64,000 bases of DNA from positions 6,076,001 to 6,140,000 of the forward strand of contig NZ_CP060723.1 in the NCBI RefSeq assembly GCF_014395225.1, written 5' to 3'. The notes under the pieces were generated by a model that was not told the DNA's origin, did no database searches, and saw nothing but the letters and a program-made list of their open reading frames with translations. Both the position numbers and the translations under genes were made by a program. Source of the DNA: Pedobacter roseus. GTDB taxonomy: Bacteria; Bacteroidota; Bacteroidia; Sphingobacteriales; Sphingobacteriaceae. Shown one piece after another: positions 1 through 9,418 of this stretch (within the stretch, counting starts at the first letter, position 1; the number at the start of each line of letters is the position of its first letter).

Positions 1-1028
1 GTGTAAATTTCTTCAGCATGCTGGTCAAAATTCTCGTCGAAGAAAAGATTGTGGTGTAAAATATTGTCAAGCTTCTTATTTATGCCGATATAAAACAACA
101 GGCAGGAAGGGGCCATGGTTCTGGTGTCCCAGTATTTTTCGCTGTAATTGCGGTATGGCGCATCAAAGAGGTGTTGGTCGATATGGTGATAATCGGCATT
201 TCCCACCACAAAATTACTTTTAAAATTTCCCTTATTGGTAATTATTTCTTCAGCGATATCGTTTTTAACCACTATTTTGGTTACTTCGGTATTGAAGATA
301 AACTTTACGCCCTGCTCTTCTGCTATTTTTTGCATGGCGTTCACAATTTTGTGCATACCACCCATAGGGTACCAGGTACCTAAAACAAGATCTGCATAGT
401 TCATTAAACTATACAAGGCAGGAGTGTTCTGCGGTGTGGCACCTAAAAATAAAACGGGGAATTCTAACAATTTCCTTAAACGTTCATTTTTGAACAACTG
501 GTGCACATGCTTGCGCATATTGCCCAAAAGTTGCAGCTTGATTCCGCTTATAGCCAAACGGGGGTCGAAATACTCCATTACACTGTGCGAGGGCTTGAAA
601 ACATATTCGTTCATGCCTACATCGTACTTGTACTTCGCCTGATCGAGAAAAGATTGCAGGTTTTTACTGCTGCCAGGTTCCAGCTGTTCGAATAAAGCAT
701 ATAAATCAGCAAGTGTTGCGGGTACATCTATCGCATCATCTTTACCAAAGTAAATGCGGTAAGAAGGACTTAGTCTTTTAAGCTCATAAAAATCGGACGC
801 TGTTTTATTGAAGATTTGGTAGTAGTTTTCGAAAACATCTGGCATCCAATACCAGCTTGGGCCCATATCGAATAGAAAGCCATCTTTTTCCCATGTTCTG
901 GCACGGCCGCCAGCCATTTCGTTTTTTTCGATAACGGTAACTTCGCAACCATCTTTGGCCAACAAAGCTGCTGCGGCCAGGCCCGCAAAACCGGCGCCAA
1001 TAATGGTTACCTTAGGTTTTTTATCCAT
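1..1028 (-). CDS. crtI: Phytoene desaturase (CrtI family), 3' end outside window
   Basis: I translated the minus strand from the ATG at 1026-1028; it stays open to base 1 (about 342 codons), so the C-terminus lies outside the window. The N-terminus has the dinucleotide-binding motif GAGFAGLAAA, followed by an acidic residue ending the second strand and the GGRA motif of the FAD-binding amine oxidase fold. The stretch FDMGPSWYWMPDVFE (about residues 53-67) is typical of bacterial CrtI. CrtI dehydrogenates phytoene to lycopene at the membrane. A lycopene cyclase encoded divergently 0.8 kb away supports a carotenoid role. A related diapophytoene or ketolase activity cannot be excluded. Confidence 0.9.
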   Translation of the reverse strand, partial: MDKKPKVTIIGAGFAGLAAAALLAKDGCEVTVIEKNEMAGGRARTWEKDGFLFDMGPSWYWMPDVFENYYQIFNKTASDFYELKRLSPSYRIYFGKDDAIDVPATLADLYALFEQLEPGSSKNLQSFLDQAKYKYDVGMNEYVFKPSHSVMEYFDPRLAISGIKLQLLGNMRKHVHQLFKNERLRKLLEFPVLFLGATPQNTPALYSLMNYADLVLGTWYPMGGMHKIVNAMQKIAEEQGVKFIFNTEVTKIVVKNDIAEEIITNKGNFKSNFVVGNADYHHIDQHLFDAPYRNYSEKYWDTRTMAPSCLLFYIGINKKLDNILHHNLFFDENFDQHAEEIY

Positions 1029-1257
1029 GGTGTAAATAAAGGAAATTTATAGCGATTTGTTTTTGTTTTTTGTCATTCAATGGGCTTTGTCATTCTGATC
1101 TCAATGAAGGATCTTTAAGGCATAGGGTATGTAATTGGTTAAAAAGATATAATTTACCATTAAGAAGTTAAGAAAGTTAAGCCGGATGAGCTTAATGATC
1201 TTAATTCCTTAATGATGAACAGTGAATATATGCCAATTGAACTCTTGATAGATTTCT

Positions 1258-1265
1258 TACCTTTG
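1258..1265 (+). promoter_or_regulatory. Bacteroidetes -7 element for the 1276 gene
   Basis: TACCTTTG matches the TAnnTTTG consensus and lies only 10 nt before the ATG at 1276. A weak -33 TTG lies at 1237-1239. The transcript would be almost leaderless. Confidence 0.45.
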
Positions 1266-1275
1266 TGCCTAACTC

Positions 1276-1806
1276 ATGATTAAACTACGCATTATATTTT
1301 TTCTGCTGTTTGCAGCAAGTAATATTACTTACGCCCAGCTCTCTAACCAGGAAATTGCGGTACTGAAAACCAACATGGTTAAAGCGGTAGAAAACTCGAA
1401 ACTAACCGATTCTTTATTTACCAAGTTGACTAAACTACCCAATAAAACCGCGTTAATTACCGGCTATACGGGTACTTTAGAGGCCCTGAAAGCTAAACAC
1501 TCCTGGAATCCATACAACAAGATCAAATATGTAAGCCGGTCGCTTAAAACGATGGAAAAGGCCATAGGTATGGATAAAGAAAACATGGAAATCCGGTTTA
1601 TGCGCTTTTCAATCGAATTTTATACCCCTGCTTTTTTAGGGTTTAGTAAAGATCTGGCAACGGATAAAAAGGAAATTATTAAACATTATCAAAATGAAAA
1701 TTTTGGTCTCGCCGACGATGAACTGGTTAAAAATGTAGCCAAATTTATGATCGATAGTAAAAAATGTACCCCATCAGAAATTAAAATTTTAAAGAAACAC
1801 CTCTAA
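1276..1806 (+). CDS. Hypothetical secreted protein beside lycopene cyclase
   Basis: The 176-residue product begins with a clear signal peptide (basic residues, hydrophobic stretch, then TYAQ at residues 18-21), so it is probably periplasmic. The rest is Lys-rich and mostly helical in appearance; I recognise no catalytic motif. The stop is separated by one base from the start of the lycopene cyclase gene, which indicates co-transcription and suggests a role linked to carotenoid production or the envelope. The function is unknown. Confidence 0.75.
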   Translation: MIKLRIIFFLLFAASNITYAQLSNQEIAVLKTNMVKAVENSKLTDSLFTKLTKLPNKTALITGYTGTLEALKAKHSWNPYNKIKYVSRSLKTMEKAIGMDKENMEIRFMRFSIEFYTPAFLGFSKDLATDKKEIIKHYQNENFGLADDELVKNVAKFMIDSKKCTPSEIKILKKHL

Positions 1807-1807
1807 A

Positions 1808-2497
1808 ATGCACTATACCTATTTACTCATTAACCTTGGCGTAATTTTTTTTCCATTAGTTTTATCGTTCGATAAAAAGGTACATTTCTTTAGCAAATGG
1901 AAATTTATATTTCCAGCGATATTAATTACTGGTGTGGTGTTTTTAATCTGGGATATTTTGTTTACCAAACTCAATGTGTGGTCGTTTAATCCTGATTATT
2001 TGGTAGGTATTAACCTGATGGGGCTGCCTTTAGAAGAAATTCTGTTCTTTTTAACCGTTCCTTACGCGTGTGTGTTTATTTACGAATGTTTAAATGTTTA
2101 TTTTCCAAAAAACAACCTTCAAAAATATAGTCTGGCATTGAGTAATTTATTCCTCGGCCTATGTGTAGCCATGCTGTTTTTTGGTTATAACCATTGGTAT
2201 ACGCTCATCAATTTTGGCTTTTTGCTCATCGTGCTGGCTTATGTAGAATATGTAAATGTAGAATTCAGGTTTATGTACAAATTTTACAGGGCTTATTTAG
2301 TTTCGCTTATTCCTTTTTATATCGTTAATGGTTTTTTAACTGCTATTCCTGTTGTGTTATATAACAATAAAGAAAACCTGGGCTTTAGGGTAGGTACGAT
2401 ACCTTTCGAAGATCATTTTTATTTAATGGGTTTGTTGTTGATGAATGTTTTTCTTTACGAGGTTTTTAAGGCTAAAGGCAGTAAGAGCGTAGCTTAA
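1808..2497 (+). CDS. Lycopene cyclase, CrtYcd-type membrane protein
   Basis: This 229-residue polytopic membrane protein has about seven hydrophobic segments. It carries the lycopene cyclase domain repeat: an LxWDxxFTKxxVWSFNPxY-like segment (about residues 46-64) followed by the motif LPLEEILFF (about 73-81). These are hallmarks of the fused CrtYc/CrtYd beta-cyclases of Bacteroidetes and Actinobacteria. It would convert lycopene to gamma- and beta-carotene in the inner membrane. It shares an operon with the secreted protein upstream and lies near crtI. The exact product (mono- or bicyclic) cannot be told from sequence. Confidence 0.85.
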   Translation: MHYTYLLINLGVIFFPLVLSFDKKVHFFSKWKFIFPAILITGVVFLIWDILFTKLNVWSFNPDYLVGINLMGLPLEEILFFLTVPYACVFIYECLNVYFPKNNLQKYSLALSNLFLGLCVAMLFFGYNHWYTLINFGFLLIVLAYVEYVNVEFRFMYKFYRAYLVSLIPFYIVNGFLTAIPVVLYNNKENLGFRVGTIPFEDHFYLMGLLLMNVFLYEVFKAKGSKSVA

Positions 2498-2926
2498 TTT
2501 GCATTGTTATTTTTTTTGAAAATGAACATTCAATGGTTCTTGGAGGTTTGCAGTCCCGCTTTACGCTTTATCCCGATGAAACCTGTGAAATAAGCAAGCA
2601 CACCAAAAAATAAAAAACAACAATGCTTAAATCGGGATGCCCGCTACAATCGGGTTTATTAACAGTGGTTTCTGCACCCTGCAACCCCGAAAATGAAATG
2701 CTGTTTTGGCCCCTGGCCCCGGGTGAAGCGGTACCCTGAAGCAACGAGGTACGAGGAAGCGAAGCGTACAAGCGCAAAACGGGAAGAAACGTATTGTTAT
2801 GCAGAGGTTGCGTGCTCCAAAAAAATCAGCTCATTTTACACCATATATGCCATTGTAGAAAACATGAGCTTATATTTCTTACAGGGTTAAAAAGCTTTTC
2901 TTTATCTTCAACGCGAAATTAACTCA
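2498..2926. repeat. Gene-free gap with dispersed intergenic repeat, copy A
   Basis: From about 2521 to 2830 this gap carries an element shared with 27830-28115 and, in its 5' half, with 9935-10085. Shared words are CCCGCTTTACGCTTTATCCC-like, TCGGGTTTA, CCCTGCAAC, AGCAACGAGGTACGAG and, at the 3' end, GTGCTCCAAA. Short ORFs inside it are not conserved between copies and look spurious. Confidence 0.6.
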
Positions 2927-3175
2927 ATGGATTTACCCGCTTATACCAAACAGCAACTCGCTTTACGCAACGGACAAGACAAACCCCAGATCTGGGTGGC
3001 TTACAAAGGGCTGATTTACGACATGACCGATAGCAGGTTATGGCGCAATGGTAAACACTATGAACATTGGGCGGGGCAGGACCTTACCGACGAATTGCCC
3101 GATGCGCCGCATACCGAAGCGGTTTTTGAGAAATTTACTCCAGTTGCCGTATTGATTAAACCAGGTTCATTTTAG
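2927..3175 (+). CDS. Cytochrome b5-like heme/steroid-binding domain protein
   Basis: The 82-residue protein is a single stand-alone domain. It begins LPAYTKQQLALRNGQD, continues with the VAYKGLIYDMTDS segment typical of the cytochrome b5-like fold, and has candidate heme-ligand histidines in KHYEHWAGQD (about residues 44-53) and APHTEAVFE (about 64-72). There is no signal peptide or membrane anchor, so it would be a soluble cytoplasmic b-type heme or hydrophobic-ligand protein. Its last 20 bases overlap the end of the convergent AraC gene. The partner is unknown. Confidence 0.75.
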   Translation: MDLPAYTKQQLALRNGQDKPQIWVAYKGLIYDMTDSRLWRNGKHYEHWAGQDLTDELPDAPHTEAVFEKFTPVAVLIKPGSF

Positions 3176-3983
3176 TAAGGGTGGCTTGTTTCAACTCCTT
3201 AAATTCTGACGGTCTTTTGCCCACCATTTTATAAAAAGTATTACTGAAGGAAGAAATGCTGTTGTAGCCCACCTGGTAGGCCACTTCGCTAATGGTAGCA
3301 TCGCTTTCCAGCAATTTTTCCATCGCTTTAATCATCCGGGCCAGTTTCAGGTACTGGAAAAAAGAGGTATCTAACGCAGATTGAAATAATCTCGAGAGTG
3401 TACGTTCACTAAAGCCCATGGCCTTGCCCACACTTTCCAGACTCATACGATCATCGGCTAATCCATCTACAATATGTCGCAGTACTGGCCTTAACCGTAA
3501 GTTCTCAGTGGTTGGGAGCGCAATGGGTAAGGGGTGTTCACTTACCACCGGTAAAATATTTTTAAGGGTATTTAAAAAATCGTATTCGTGCGTTTTGGGT
3601 GTAATATTTCCGTTCCAGCGCTCCGAGAAGAGGAACATTTCGAGCAATAGGCTATTTACCGGATAAATACCAATCTGTTTGTAAAACGGGTTTTCATCAT
3701 CGGTAGTGGTATCAAAATAAATATTCCGCACAATGGCGGCATGGTAGCGGTGCTGCAAATGATGCTCAACCCCGGCCGGGATCCAAACATAATGCCGTGC
3801 AGGCAGAAAATAAGATTTCTCTTTGGTGTATAGAAAAATAATGCCACCCTCTACATAGGTAAGCTGTCCTTTTAAATGCTTATGGTCTTGAAATCGGTCT
3901 TCAAACCTGCTGTGCCAAACATACATGGTTTCTGGTTTTTCGTCGATTGCAAATAAAAGGTCTTCGTTGCTAACTTTTATCAT
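3156..3983 (-). CDS. AraC-family transcriptional regulator (cupin plus HTH)
   Basis: The 275-residue protein has an N-terminal cupin-like sensor domain (about 15-95, with HSRFEDRFQDHKHLKGQL and the ARHYVWIPAG segment). The C-terminal double helix-turn-helix (about 165-265) ends with the AraC signature ISEVAYQVGYNSISSFSNTFYK followed by GKRPSEFK. It is transcribed away from the TolC/HlyD/MFS operon, with an 85-bp intergenic space. This is the classic layout of a local regulator of a drug-efflux operon. The effector is unknown. Confidence 0.88.
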   Translation of the reverse strand: MIKVSNEDLLFAIDEKPETMYVWHSRFEDRFQDHKHLKGQLTYVEGGIIFLYTKEKSYFLPARHYVWIPAGVEHHLQHRYHAAIVRNIYFDTTTDDENPFYKQIGIYPVNSLLLEMFLFSERWNGNITPKTHEYDFLNTLKNILPVVSEHPLPIALPTTENLRLRPVLRHIVDGLADDRMSLESVGKAMGFSERTLSRLFQSALDTSFFQYLKLARMIKAMEKLLESDATISEVAYQVGYNSISSFSNTFYKMVGKRPSEFKELKQATLTKMNLV

Positions 3984-4068
3984 TTGGCTGGTTTGAACAA
4001 ATATATGTCAGTTTAGATAAAACAAAGTAACAAATCTGTAACGAAATTTGCATCATTAATTAACAGAT

Positions 4069-5406
4069 ATGATTTTTTTAAAGCGTAAAAGGATGTCTTG
4101 GGTGTGCATGCCCTTTCTTTTATCATCAATTTTTGTACATGCACAAGCTGTTTCAGATCAAAGCAATTTTACCATTAACCAGGTTTGGGCAATGGCTGAT
4201 AGCAACAACAAAAAGATTTTGATGCAGGGTTTGAACGTGCAGGCTGCAGATGCTCATGTAAAAGTGAGTAAAGCTGAACGATTGCCTGAAGTTGCTGCTG
4301 AAGGGATTTACGCACATGTTTTGCCTTTGCCAATTTACGAAAATGGATTGTTTCATACCCCAGGTCAGTTTCCGGTTGCACCTACTTATTATAAAGCCAG
4401 TGCTGATGCTTATTTCAACATTTATAATGGCGGAAAAACCAACACTGAAGTTAATGCTTCGAAAGTAGAAAGCGAACTGAGCAGGATACAAGTAGGACAA
4501 AGCAAACAGGAAATCCATTATGTGGCGGCAGTTTATTTTTATGATGTATTCCGCAATATTTCTTACCGCGGTTTGCTGGAACAGGATATCCGCGACCGCG
4601 AAAAGCAACTGGCCGAAATTAACCAGCTGTATAAAAACGGTACGATATTAAAAAGCGATGTGCTGAGGGCTGAATTACGCCTGTCTAAACAGCGAATGCT
4701 ACTTACCGAAATCGAAAACAGCATTAAAATAGCCAAGCAGAAGTTGAATATTTTAATTGGCAGAACAGATGATGCACCTTTAAATCCTCAGATTTTGGAT
4801 CAGGAAACGGATGCCATTGCATTGAAACAGGTTAATGAATATTTTAACGATGCCAAAACATCTTCTTACAAAATCCAGATTTCGGAAAAAGAACAGGCAC
4901 TCACTAAATTGAAACTCGAAAATGTAAAATCGAACGTGATGCCTTCTCTGGGTTTCTTCGGTGAATATGCATTTGCCTATCCGCAGATCCAGTTTTATCC
5001 TTATGCACTTTCGCTCTACAGCACAGGTATGTTTGGATTAAAGCTTAAAATCCCGATTTCTTCCTGGTATACCAATCAGCACAAAGTGAAAGAAGCTGAA
5101 CTTAAGGTAAAGCAGCAGGAAGTAGAAGACGAAGATGTAAAGGATCATATCCGCCAGGAGGTTCAGGAAAATTATATCCGCTACAAAGAATCGGTGCAGC
5201 GCATTACATTGGCTGAAGAAAACATTAAACAGGCCACTGAAAGTTATCGAATTGTGCAGAATACTTATTTTAATCAACTGTCGCTTTTAACCGACCTGCT
5301 GGATGCCGAAACACAATTACTGCAATCGAAATTCGAACTGACCACCGCAAAAGTGAATGCGAAAATACAATATTATCAATTACAAAAAGCCGTAGGAAAT
5401 TTATAA
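4069..5406 (+). CDS. TolC-family outer-membrane efflux protein
   Basis: The 445-residue product has a signal peptide ending near VHAQA (about residues 22-26) and the long alpha-helical coiled-coil pattern of TolC/OEP proteins, including the repeated structural halves rich in Gln, Lys and Glu. Ordered features such as the INQLYKNGTILKSDVL turn (about 183-198) and the terminal SLLTDLLDAETQLLQSKFE (about 405-423) match OEP repeats. It forms the outer-membrane and periplasmic tunnel of a tripartite efflux pump with the two downstream genes. One base separates it from the next ORF. Confidence 0.92.
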   Translation: MIFLKRKRMSWVCMPFLLSSIFVHAQAVSDQSNFTINQVWAMADSNNKKILMQGLNVQAADAHVKVSKAERLPEVAAEGIYAHVLPLPIYENGLFHTPGQFPVAPTYYKASADAYFNIYNGGKTNTEVNASKVESELSRIQVGQSKQEIHYVAAVYFYDVFRNISYRGLLEQDIRDREKQLAEINQLYKNGTILKSDVLRAELRLSKQRMLLTEIENSIKIAKQKLNILIGRTDDAPLNPQILDQETDAIALKQVNEYFNDAKTSSYKIQISEKEQALTKLKLENVKSNVMPSLGFFGEYAFAYPQIQFYPYALSLYSTGMFGLKLKIPISSWYTNQHKVKEAELKVKQQEVEDEDVKDHIRQEVQENYIRYKESVQRITLAEENIKQATESYRIVQNTYFNQLSLLTDLLDAETQLLQSKFELTTAKVNAKIQYYQLQKAVGNL

Positions 5407-5407
5407 A

Positions 5408-6466
5408 ATGAACACACAGAAACAAAGTAAGGCCGATAAAATCATCAGCAGGATTACCACCATCATAGCGCTCATCGTTTTAGTGGTACTGATGATATGG
5501 GGTGGAAAAACCCTTTTTGGCTATATGAAATACGAAGAAACCAACGATGCGCAGGTAGATGAATACATTAACCCGGTAACAGCTAGGGTAAGCGGTTATA
5601 TTAAAACCGTAAAGTTTGAAGAAAACCAGGAAGTGAAAAAGGGCGATACGCTGGTGCTGATCGATGATGATGACTATACCGTTCAACAGGATGAAGCTTC
5701 GGCTTCGTTGTTAAATGCCAAAGCGCAGGTTTCGGTACAACAAAGCAATATTAAAACAGCACAAAGCACTGCTTTAGTTGCCGAAGCTAAAATTGCAGCG
5801 GCAAAAGCGAAACTCTGGAAACAACAAACGGAATATAACCGCTATAAAAAACTGTTCGATGCAGAATCGGCTACCCGCCAGCAATTGGAAACAATTGAAA
5901 GTTTATTGCAGGTGGCGCAGGCGGAGTACCAGGCCGCCAAAGAAGACTATGTAGCAGCTATTTCGCGAACGAACGATATTAAAGTGCAAAGTAATGTGCT
6001 TGAATCTGAAATAAAAAGGAGAGAAGCCGTGGTAAAAAGAAATAATCTGAATACCTCTTATACAGTTATTGTGGCACCGTACGATGGCAAAATGGGTAGA
6101 AGAACGATACAAGTAGGACAATTGGTTCAAACCGGCCAAACGATCGCTTATTTGGTTGACCGCAGCGCGGGAAAATGGGTGATGGCTAATTTTAAAGAAA
6201 CGCAAATTGCCAAAATGCATGTTGGCGAGAAGGTTAATGTTGAGGTGGATGCTTTCCCCGGACAATCGTTTACGGGTGAAATCGAATCGTTATCCGGCGC
6301 AACTGGTTCGAGGTTTTCATTATTGCCACCCGATAATTCGACAGGGAATTTTGTGAAAATTGCGCAACGCATCCCGGTTCGTATCCGATTGGATAAGCAG
6401 GAAAAAGGAATCGATGCCTTAAGTGCCGGAATGAGTGCCGTTGTTAAAGTGAAAAAAAATGACTGA
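5408..6466 (+). CDS. HlyD/EmrA-family membrane fusion protein
   Basis: The 352-residue protein has one N-terminal transmembrane helix (about 16-36), then the biotinyl-lipoyl half-motif around TNDAQVDEYINPVTARVSGYI (about 45-65). A long coiled-coil hairpin (about 85-190) is followed by the second lipoyl half (VIVAPYDGKMGRR, about 219-231) and a beta-barrel domain. This is the EmrA order. It bridges the MFS pump in the inner membrane to the TolC-like channel. It overlaps the MFS gene by 8 bases, which implies translational coupling. Confidence 0.92.
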   Translation: MNTQKQSKADKIISRITTIIALIVLVVLMIWGGKTLFGYMKYEETNDAQVDEYINPVTARVSGYIKTVKFEENQEVKKGDTLVLIDDDDYTVQQDEASASLLNAKAQVSVQQSNIKTAQSTALVAEAKIAAAKAKLWKQQTEYNRYKKLFDAESATRQQLETIESLLQVAQAEYQAAKEDYVAAISRTNDIKVQSNVLESEIKRREAVVKRNNLNTSYTVIVAPYDGKMGRRTIQVGQLVQTGQTIAYLVDRSAGKWVMANFKETQIAKMHVGEKVNVEVDAFPGQSFTGEIESLSGATGSRFSLLPPDNSTGNFVKIAQRIPVRIRLDKQEKGIDALSAGMSAVVKVKKND

Positions 6467-8053
6467 TCAATTGCCCATATTTAAAGCAAGGATACCCGAG
6501 TGGCTGGTAATGCTGAGCATTTTTGCAGTGCTTTTATCATCGGTATTGCTTTTTGCATTATCAACAGCCGATGGCACAGCTGCGGCAGGTTATTATGGAG
6601 CAAGCGCATCTGATGTTCAGTTTTCTTTACTGATGTTTTATGCCGCGGTGGCCAGTTTTGCAGTGGTGGAGCGACGTTTTTTCGCCAGGGTAGTGACCAA
6701 AGATTACCTGTTGATTTGCATTATTCTCGAAATTCTGATTGCTTATTGGTGTTATCATACCCGAGAAATCTGGTTGATTTTTACACTACGTTTTTTGCAA
6801 GGCATTGTAAACTGCGGATTAACCAGTATTTCGCTCAACCTGCTCTTTAGCCGTTTAAAATCGGAGCATGCAAAAGAAACGGGTTACACCATATTTTATG
6901 GGATGATCCTTTGCGTATCGCCCATTACGGCATTGTTTTCGGTCCCATTGTAGAAAATTATGAATATAATGTCTTGTACAAAGCCATCATATTTTGTTTT
7001 TTGCCAAGCGCCATTTTACTCTTCAGTGTAATGAACAGGATACATCTTTTGCGAAAAACACCACTGTATAAAATAGATTGGATGAGTTTTGTACTTTTCT
7101 CCACCATGTTGGTGCTCATTGCTTATGTGTTGGTTTATGGGCAGGAATACGATTGGCTGGATGATAAGCGTATTGTGTATTCCATTTGTGCCATTTTATT
7201 TCTCTTTCTGGTTTCGATCGCGAGGCAAAAAACCTTAAAAAGGCCTGCTGTTGATCTGAGCGTATTTAAATCGAGAAATTTTGCCATCGGAATTGTCTTT
7301 TTGGTGATTCTATATGTAATCCGCGGTGCTTTTAGCTTAACTTCTTCTTACTTTATTATGGTTTTGGGTATGGATTCACTTCATGCCAACGAAATCATGA
7401 TTTTTAATATCGGTGGAGTGGTTGTTGGTTCTGTGGTTGCAATCCGTTTCCTTATTAACCAGAAACATTTAAGGGTATTGTGGGTAACAGGTTTCGGGTT
7501 TCTTTTTGTGTTTTTCTTGTGGATGTGTCAGTTATTCGCCAGTGAAGCCGGAACAGAAAATTTTTACCTGCCTTTGTTTATGCAGGGGGTAGGCGCTGGA
7601 ATGGTGATGTCGCCGATTGTGATGTTTATTATGTCATCTGTTCCGGAGAAACTGAGTCAATCAGCATCTTCTGTTGGGATTTTTGTTCGTTTTTCGACCT
7701 TTAGTTTAAGTTTAGCCCTTATTAATTTTTACCAGTTATACTTTAAAGGCAAACATAATGATGATTTACGGAGCAGCCTGACTTTGCTCGATTTTAACCT
7801 GCCGGATAGATTAAAAATGTATCAGGCAGCATTAAGTAGTAGAGGAATGCCCCGCGATGAGGCAGGGAAAGCGGCCATAGGTCTGTTAAACAAAGCGGTA
7901 CAAAAACAAACCTTTTCGCAGTTCTGTGTAAGTTATTATGAATGGATTGCGGTGTTATGTTTATTATCGATTATTCTGATTGCTTTGCAGCCTGTAATTA
8001 GCAGAACGGTGATTAATTTAAGGAATAAACAGCCTGCTGCGGTAGGGTTTTAA
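6459..8053 (+). pseudogene. MFS multidrug transporter (EmrB/DHA2-like), frameshifted at about 6940
   Basis: Two overlapping frames (6459-6953 and 6911-8053) together encode one MFS protein of about 531 residues with roughly 14 transmembrane segments. The first frame runs to ITALFSVPL and stops at 6953. The second supplies GPIVENYEYN and the rest. Adding one G at the CGG at 6940-6942 restores a single frame reading ALFSGPIVENYEYN. It is the pump subunit of the TolC/HlyD/MFS operon. I think a sequencing deletion is more likely than real inactivation, because four other genes here show the same kind of lesion. Confidence 0.8.
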
Positions 8054-8105
8054 TAGATAAGTCGTTATGAAAAGGTCGTCATTGCAATGACGAGCCTAGA
8101 AAACA

Positions 8106-8152
8106 AAAAACCGCAGGTTGATAAGAAATTCATCTCTAAACCTGCGGTTTAT
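8106..8152. terminator. Bidirectional hairpin terminator
   Basis: Perfect arms AAACCGCAGGTT (8108-8119) and AACCTGCGGTTT (8139-8150), flanked by A-rich sequence on the left and T-rich sequence on the right. It lies between the convergent MFS and kinase genes. Confidence 0.75.
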
Positions 8153-8199
8153 TTATCTGCTACTAAACTGCAAAACTTCTACTGAAAATTGCCTGCTTA

Positions 8200-9120
8200 C
8201 TAAGCTTCTATGGTAAACGCACTTAAGTTTACAAACTGCTGGATCCTTGCGGCAACTTCTTCTTCAGTTAAGTTTAATAACTTTTCTGTTCCGAATTTTT
8301 CTACACAGAACGATGCCAATGCAGAACCATAAATGATTGCATTTTTCATGTTATTGAAGTTAATGGTACCTACTTTAGCCATATAACCGATAAAACCACC
8401 TGCAAAGGTATCGCCGGCGCCGGTTGGATCGAATACTTCAGCTAAAGGTAATGCCGGAGCAGAGAAAATCTGATCTTCGTGGAACAACAATGCACCATGC
8501 TCACCTTTTTTAATGATCAAATATTTTGGTCCCATGGCAAGGATTTTTTTAGCCGCTTTAACTAATGAATATTCGCCTGATAACTGACGGGCTTCTGCAT
8601 CGTTAATGGTTAATACATCCACCATTTTAATGGTTTCCAGTAAATCGTCCATCATAATGTCCATCCAGAAGTTCATGGTATCCATTACGATCAATTTCGG
8701 ACGGTTTTTAAGGCGTTTAATCACGGTTTGCTGTACCTGTGGGGTTAAGTTGCCCAACATCAGGTATTCGCAGTCCTGATAACTTTCCGGGATAATCGGG
8801 TCGAAGTTTTCCAAAACGTTTAATTCCGTGATTAAAGTATCACGGCTATTCATGTCGTTATGGTATTTTCCCGACCAGAAAAAAGATTTTTCACCTGCTT
8901 TAATCTGTAATCCTTCGGTGTCGATTCCGTGGTTGGTGAAGGTATCGATGTCTGACTGATGAAAGTCATCACCTACAACTGCTACAATTTTTGCTTTATT
9001 ATAAAAGTAAGATGCGGCTAAACTGGCGTATGTTGCTGCCCCACCTACAATTTTATCTGTTTTTCCGAAAGGAGTTTCAATAGCATCAAAAGCTACAGTA
9101 CCTATGATTATCAGGCTCAT
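8200..9120 (-). CDS. PfkB-family sugar/nucleoside kinase
   Basis: This 306-residue cytoplasmic kinase has the N-terminal GGAATYASLAAS glycine-rich substrate motif (about residues 26-37). The C-terminal PfkB signature DPTGAGDTFAGG (231-242) includes the catalytic Asp in GAGD. Ribokinase-fold proteins of this kind phosphorylate sugars or nucleosides with ATP; the substrate cannot be fixed from sequence. It is a single gene with its own terminator, and its upstream region abuts the tRNA-Asn promoter. Confidence 0.88.
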   Translation of the reverse strand: MSLIIIGTVAFDAIETPFGKTDKIVGGAATYASLAASYFYNKAKIVAVVGDDFHQSDIDTFTNHGIDTEGLQIKAGEKSFFWSGKYHNDMNSRDTLITELNVLENFDPIIPESYQDCEYLMLGNLTPQVQQTVIKRLKNRPKLIVMDTMNFWMDIMMDDLLETIKMVDVLTINDAEARQLSGEYSLVKAAKKILAMGPKYLIIKKGEHGALLFHEDQIFSAPALPLAEVFDPTGAGDTFAGGFIGYMAKVGTINFNNMKNAIIYGSALASFCVEKFGTEKLLNLTEEEVAARIQQFVNLSAFTIEA

Positions 9121-9163
9121 ATCTTTGTATTAATTTTTTTTCTAAATTTTTTCACTGCAAATA

Positions 9164-9194
9164 TTGCATAAATAATTTAAAAGCCCTAATATTG
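9164..9194 (+). promoter_or_regulatory. tRNA-Asn promoter, copy 1
   Basis: TTGC (9164-9167), a 19-nt spacer, then TAATATTG (9187-9194) fit the Bacteroidetes -33/-7 pattern. The block is nearly identical upstream of the second tRNA-Asn (43062-43092). Confidence 0.7.
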
Positions 9195-9310
9195 CATTCC
9201 CAAAACGAACAAGGGTAAAGCTACTTTAAGTATCGTAAGCCCCGTTTTAGGAAATGATCAAAGGACTTTGATCACCACTATTGATTAACACAACCAGAAT
9301 AAATAAATAT

Positions 9311-9384
9311 TCCTTCTTAGCTCAGCTGGTTAGAGCATCTGACTGTTAATCAGAGGGTCGCTGGTTCGAGCCCAGCAGAGGGAG
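9311..9384 (+). tRNA. tRNA-Asn (anticodon GTT), copy 1
   Basis: A 74-nt cloverleaf. The acceptor stem TCCTTCT pairs with AGAGGGA (one T-G wobble). D-arm is GCTC/GAGC, the anticodon loop CTGTTAA carries GTT, and the T-arm is GCTGG-TTCGAGC-CCAGC. The discriminator is G and CCA is not encoded. The gene is identical in sequence to the copy at 43164-43237. Confidence 0.97.
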
Positions 9385-9390
9385 CTTCAA

Positions 9391-9418
9391 AAACCACAAC
9401 GAAAGTTGTGGTTTTTTG
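9391..9418 (+). terminator. Rho-independent terminator after tRNA-Asn
   Basis: AAACCACAAC, GAAA loop, GTTGTGGTTT, then a T-run. It starts 7 nt after the tRNA 3' end. Confidence 0.85.

Noticed and set aside
770..1000. 76-residue minus-strand ORF
   Set aside because: It is another frame of the phytoene desaturase coding sequence.
2568..2890. Two short ORFs in the gap before the cytochrome b5 gene
   Set aside because: They lie inside the dispersed repeat and their frames are not kept in the other copies.
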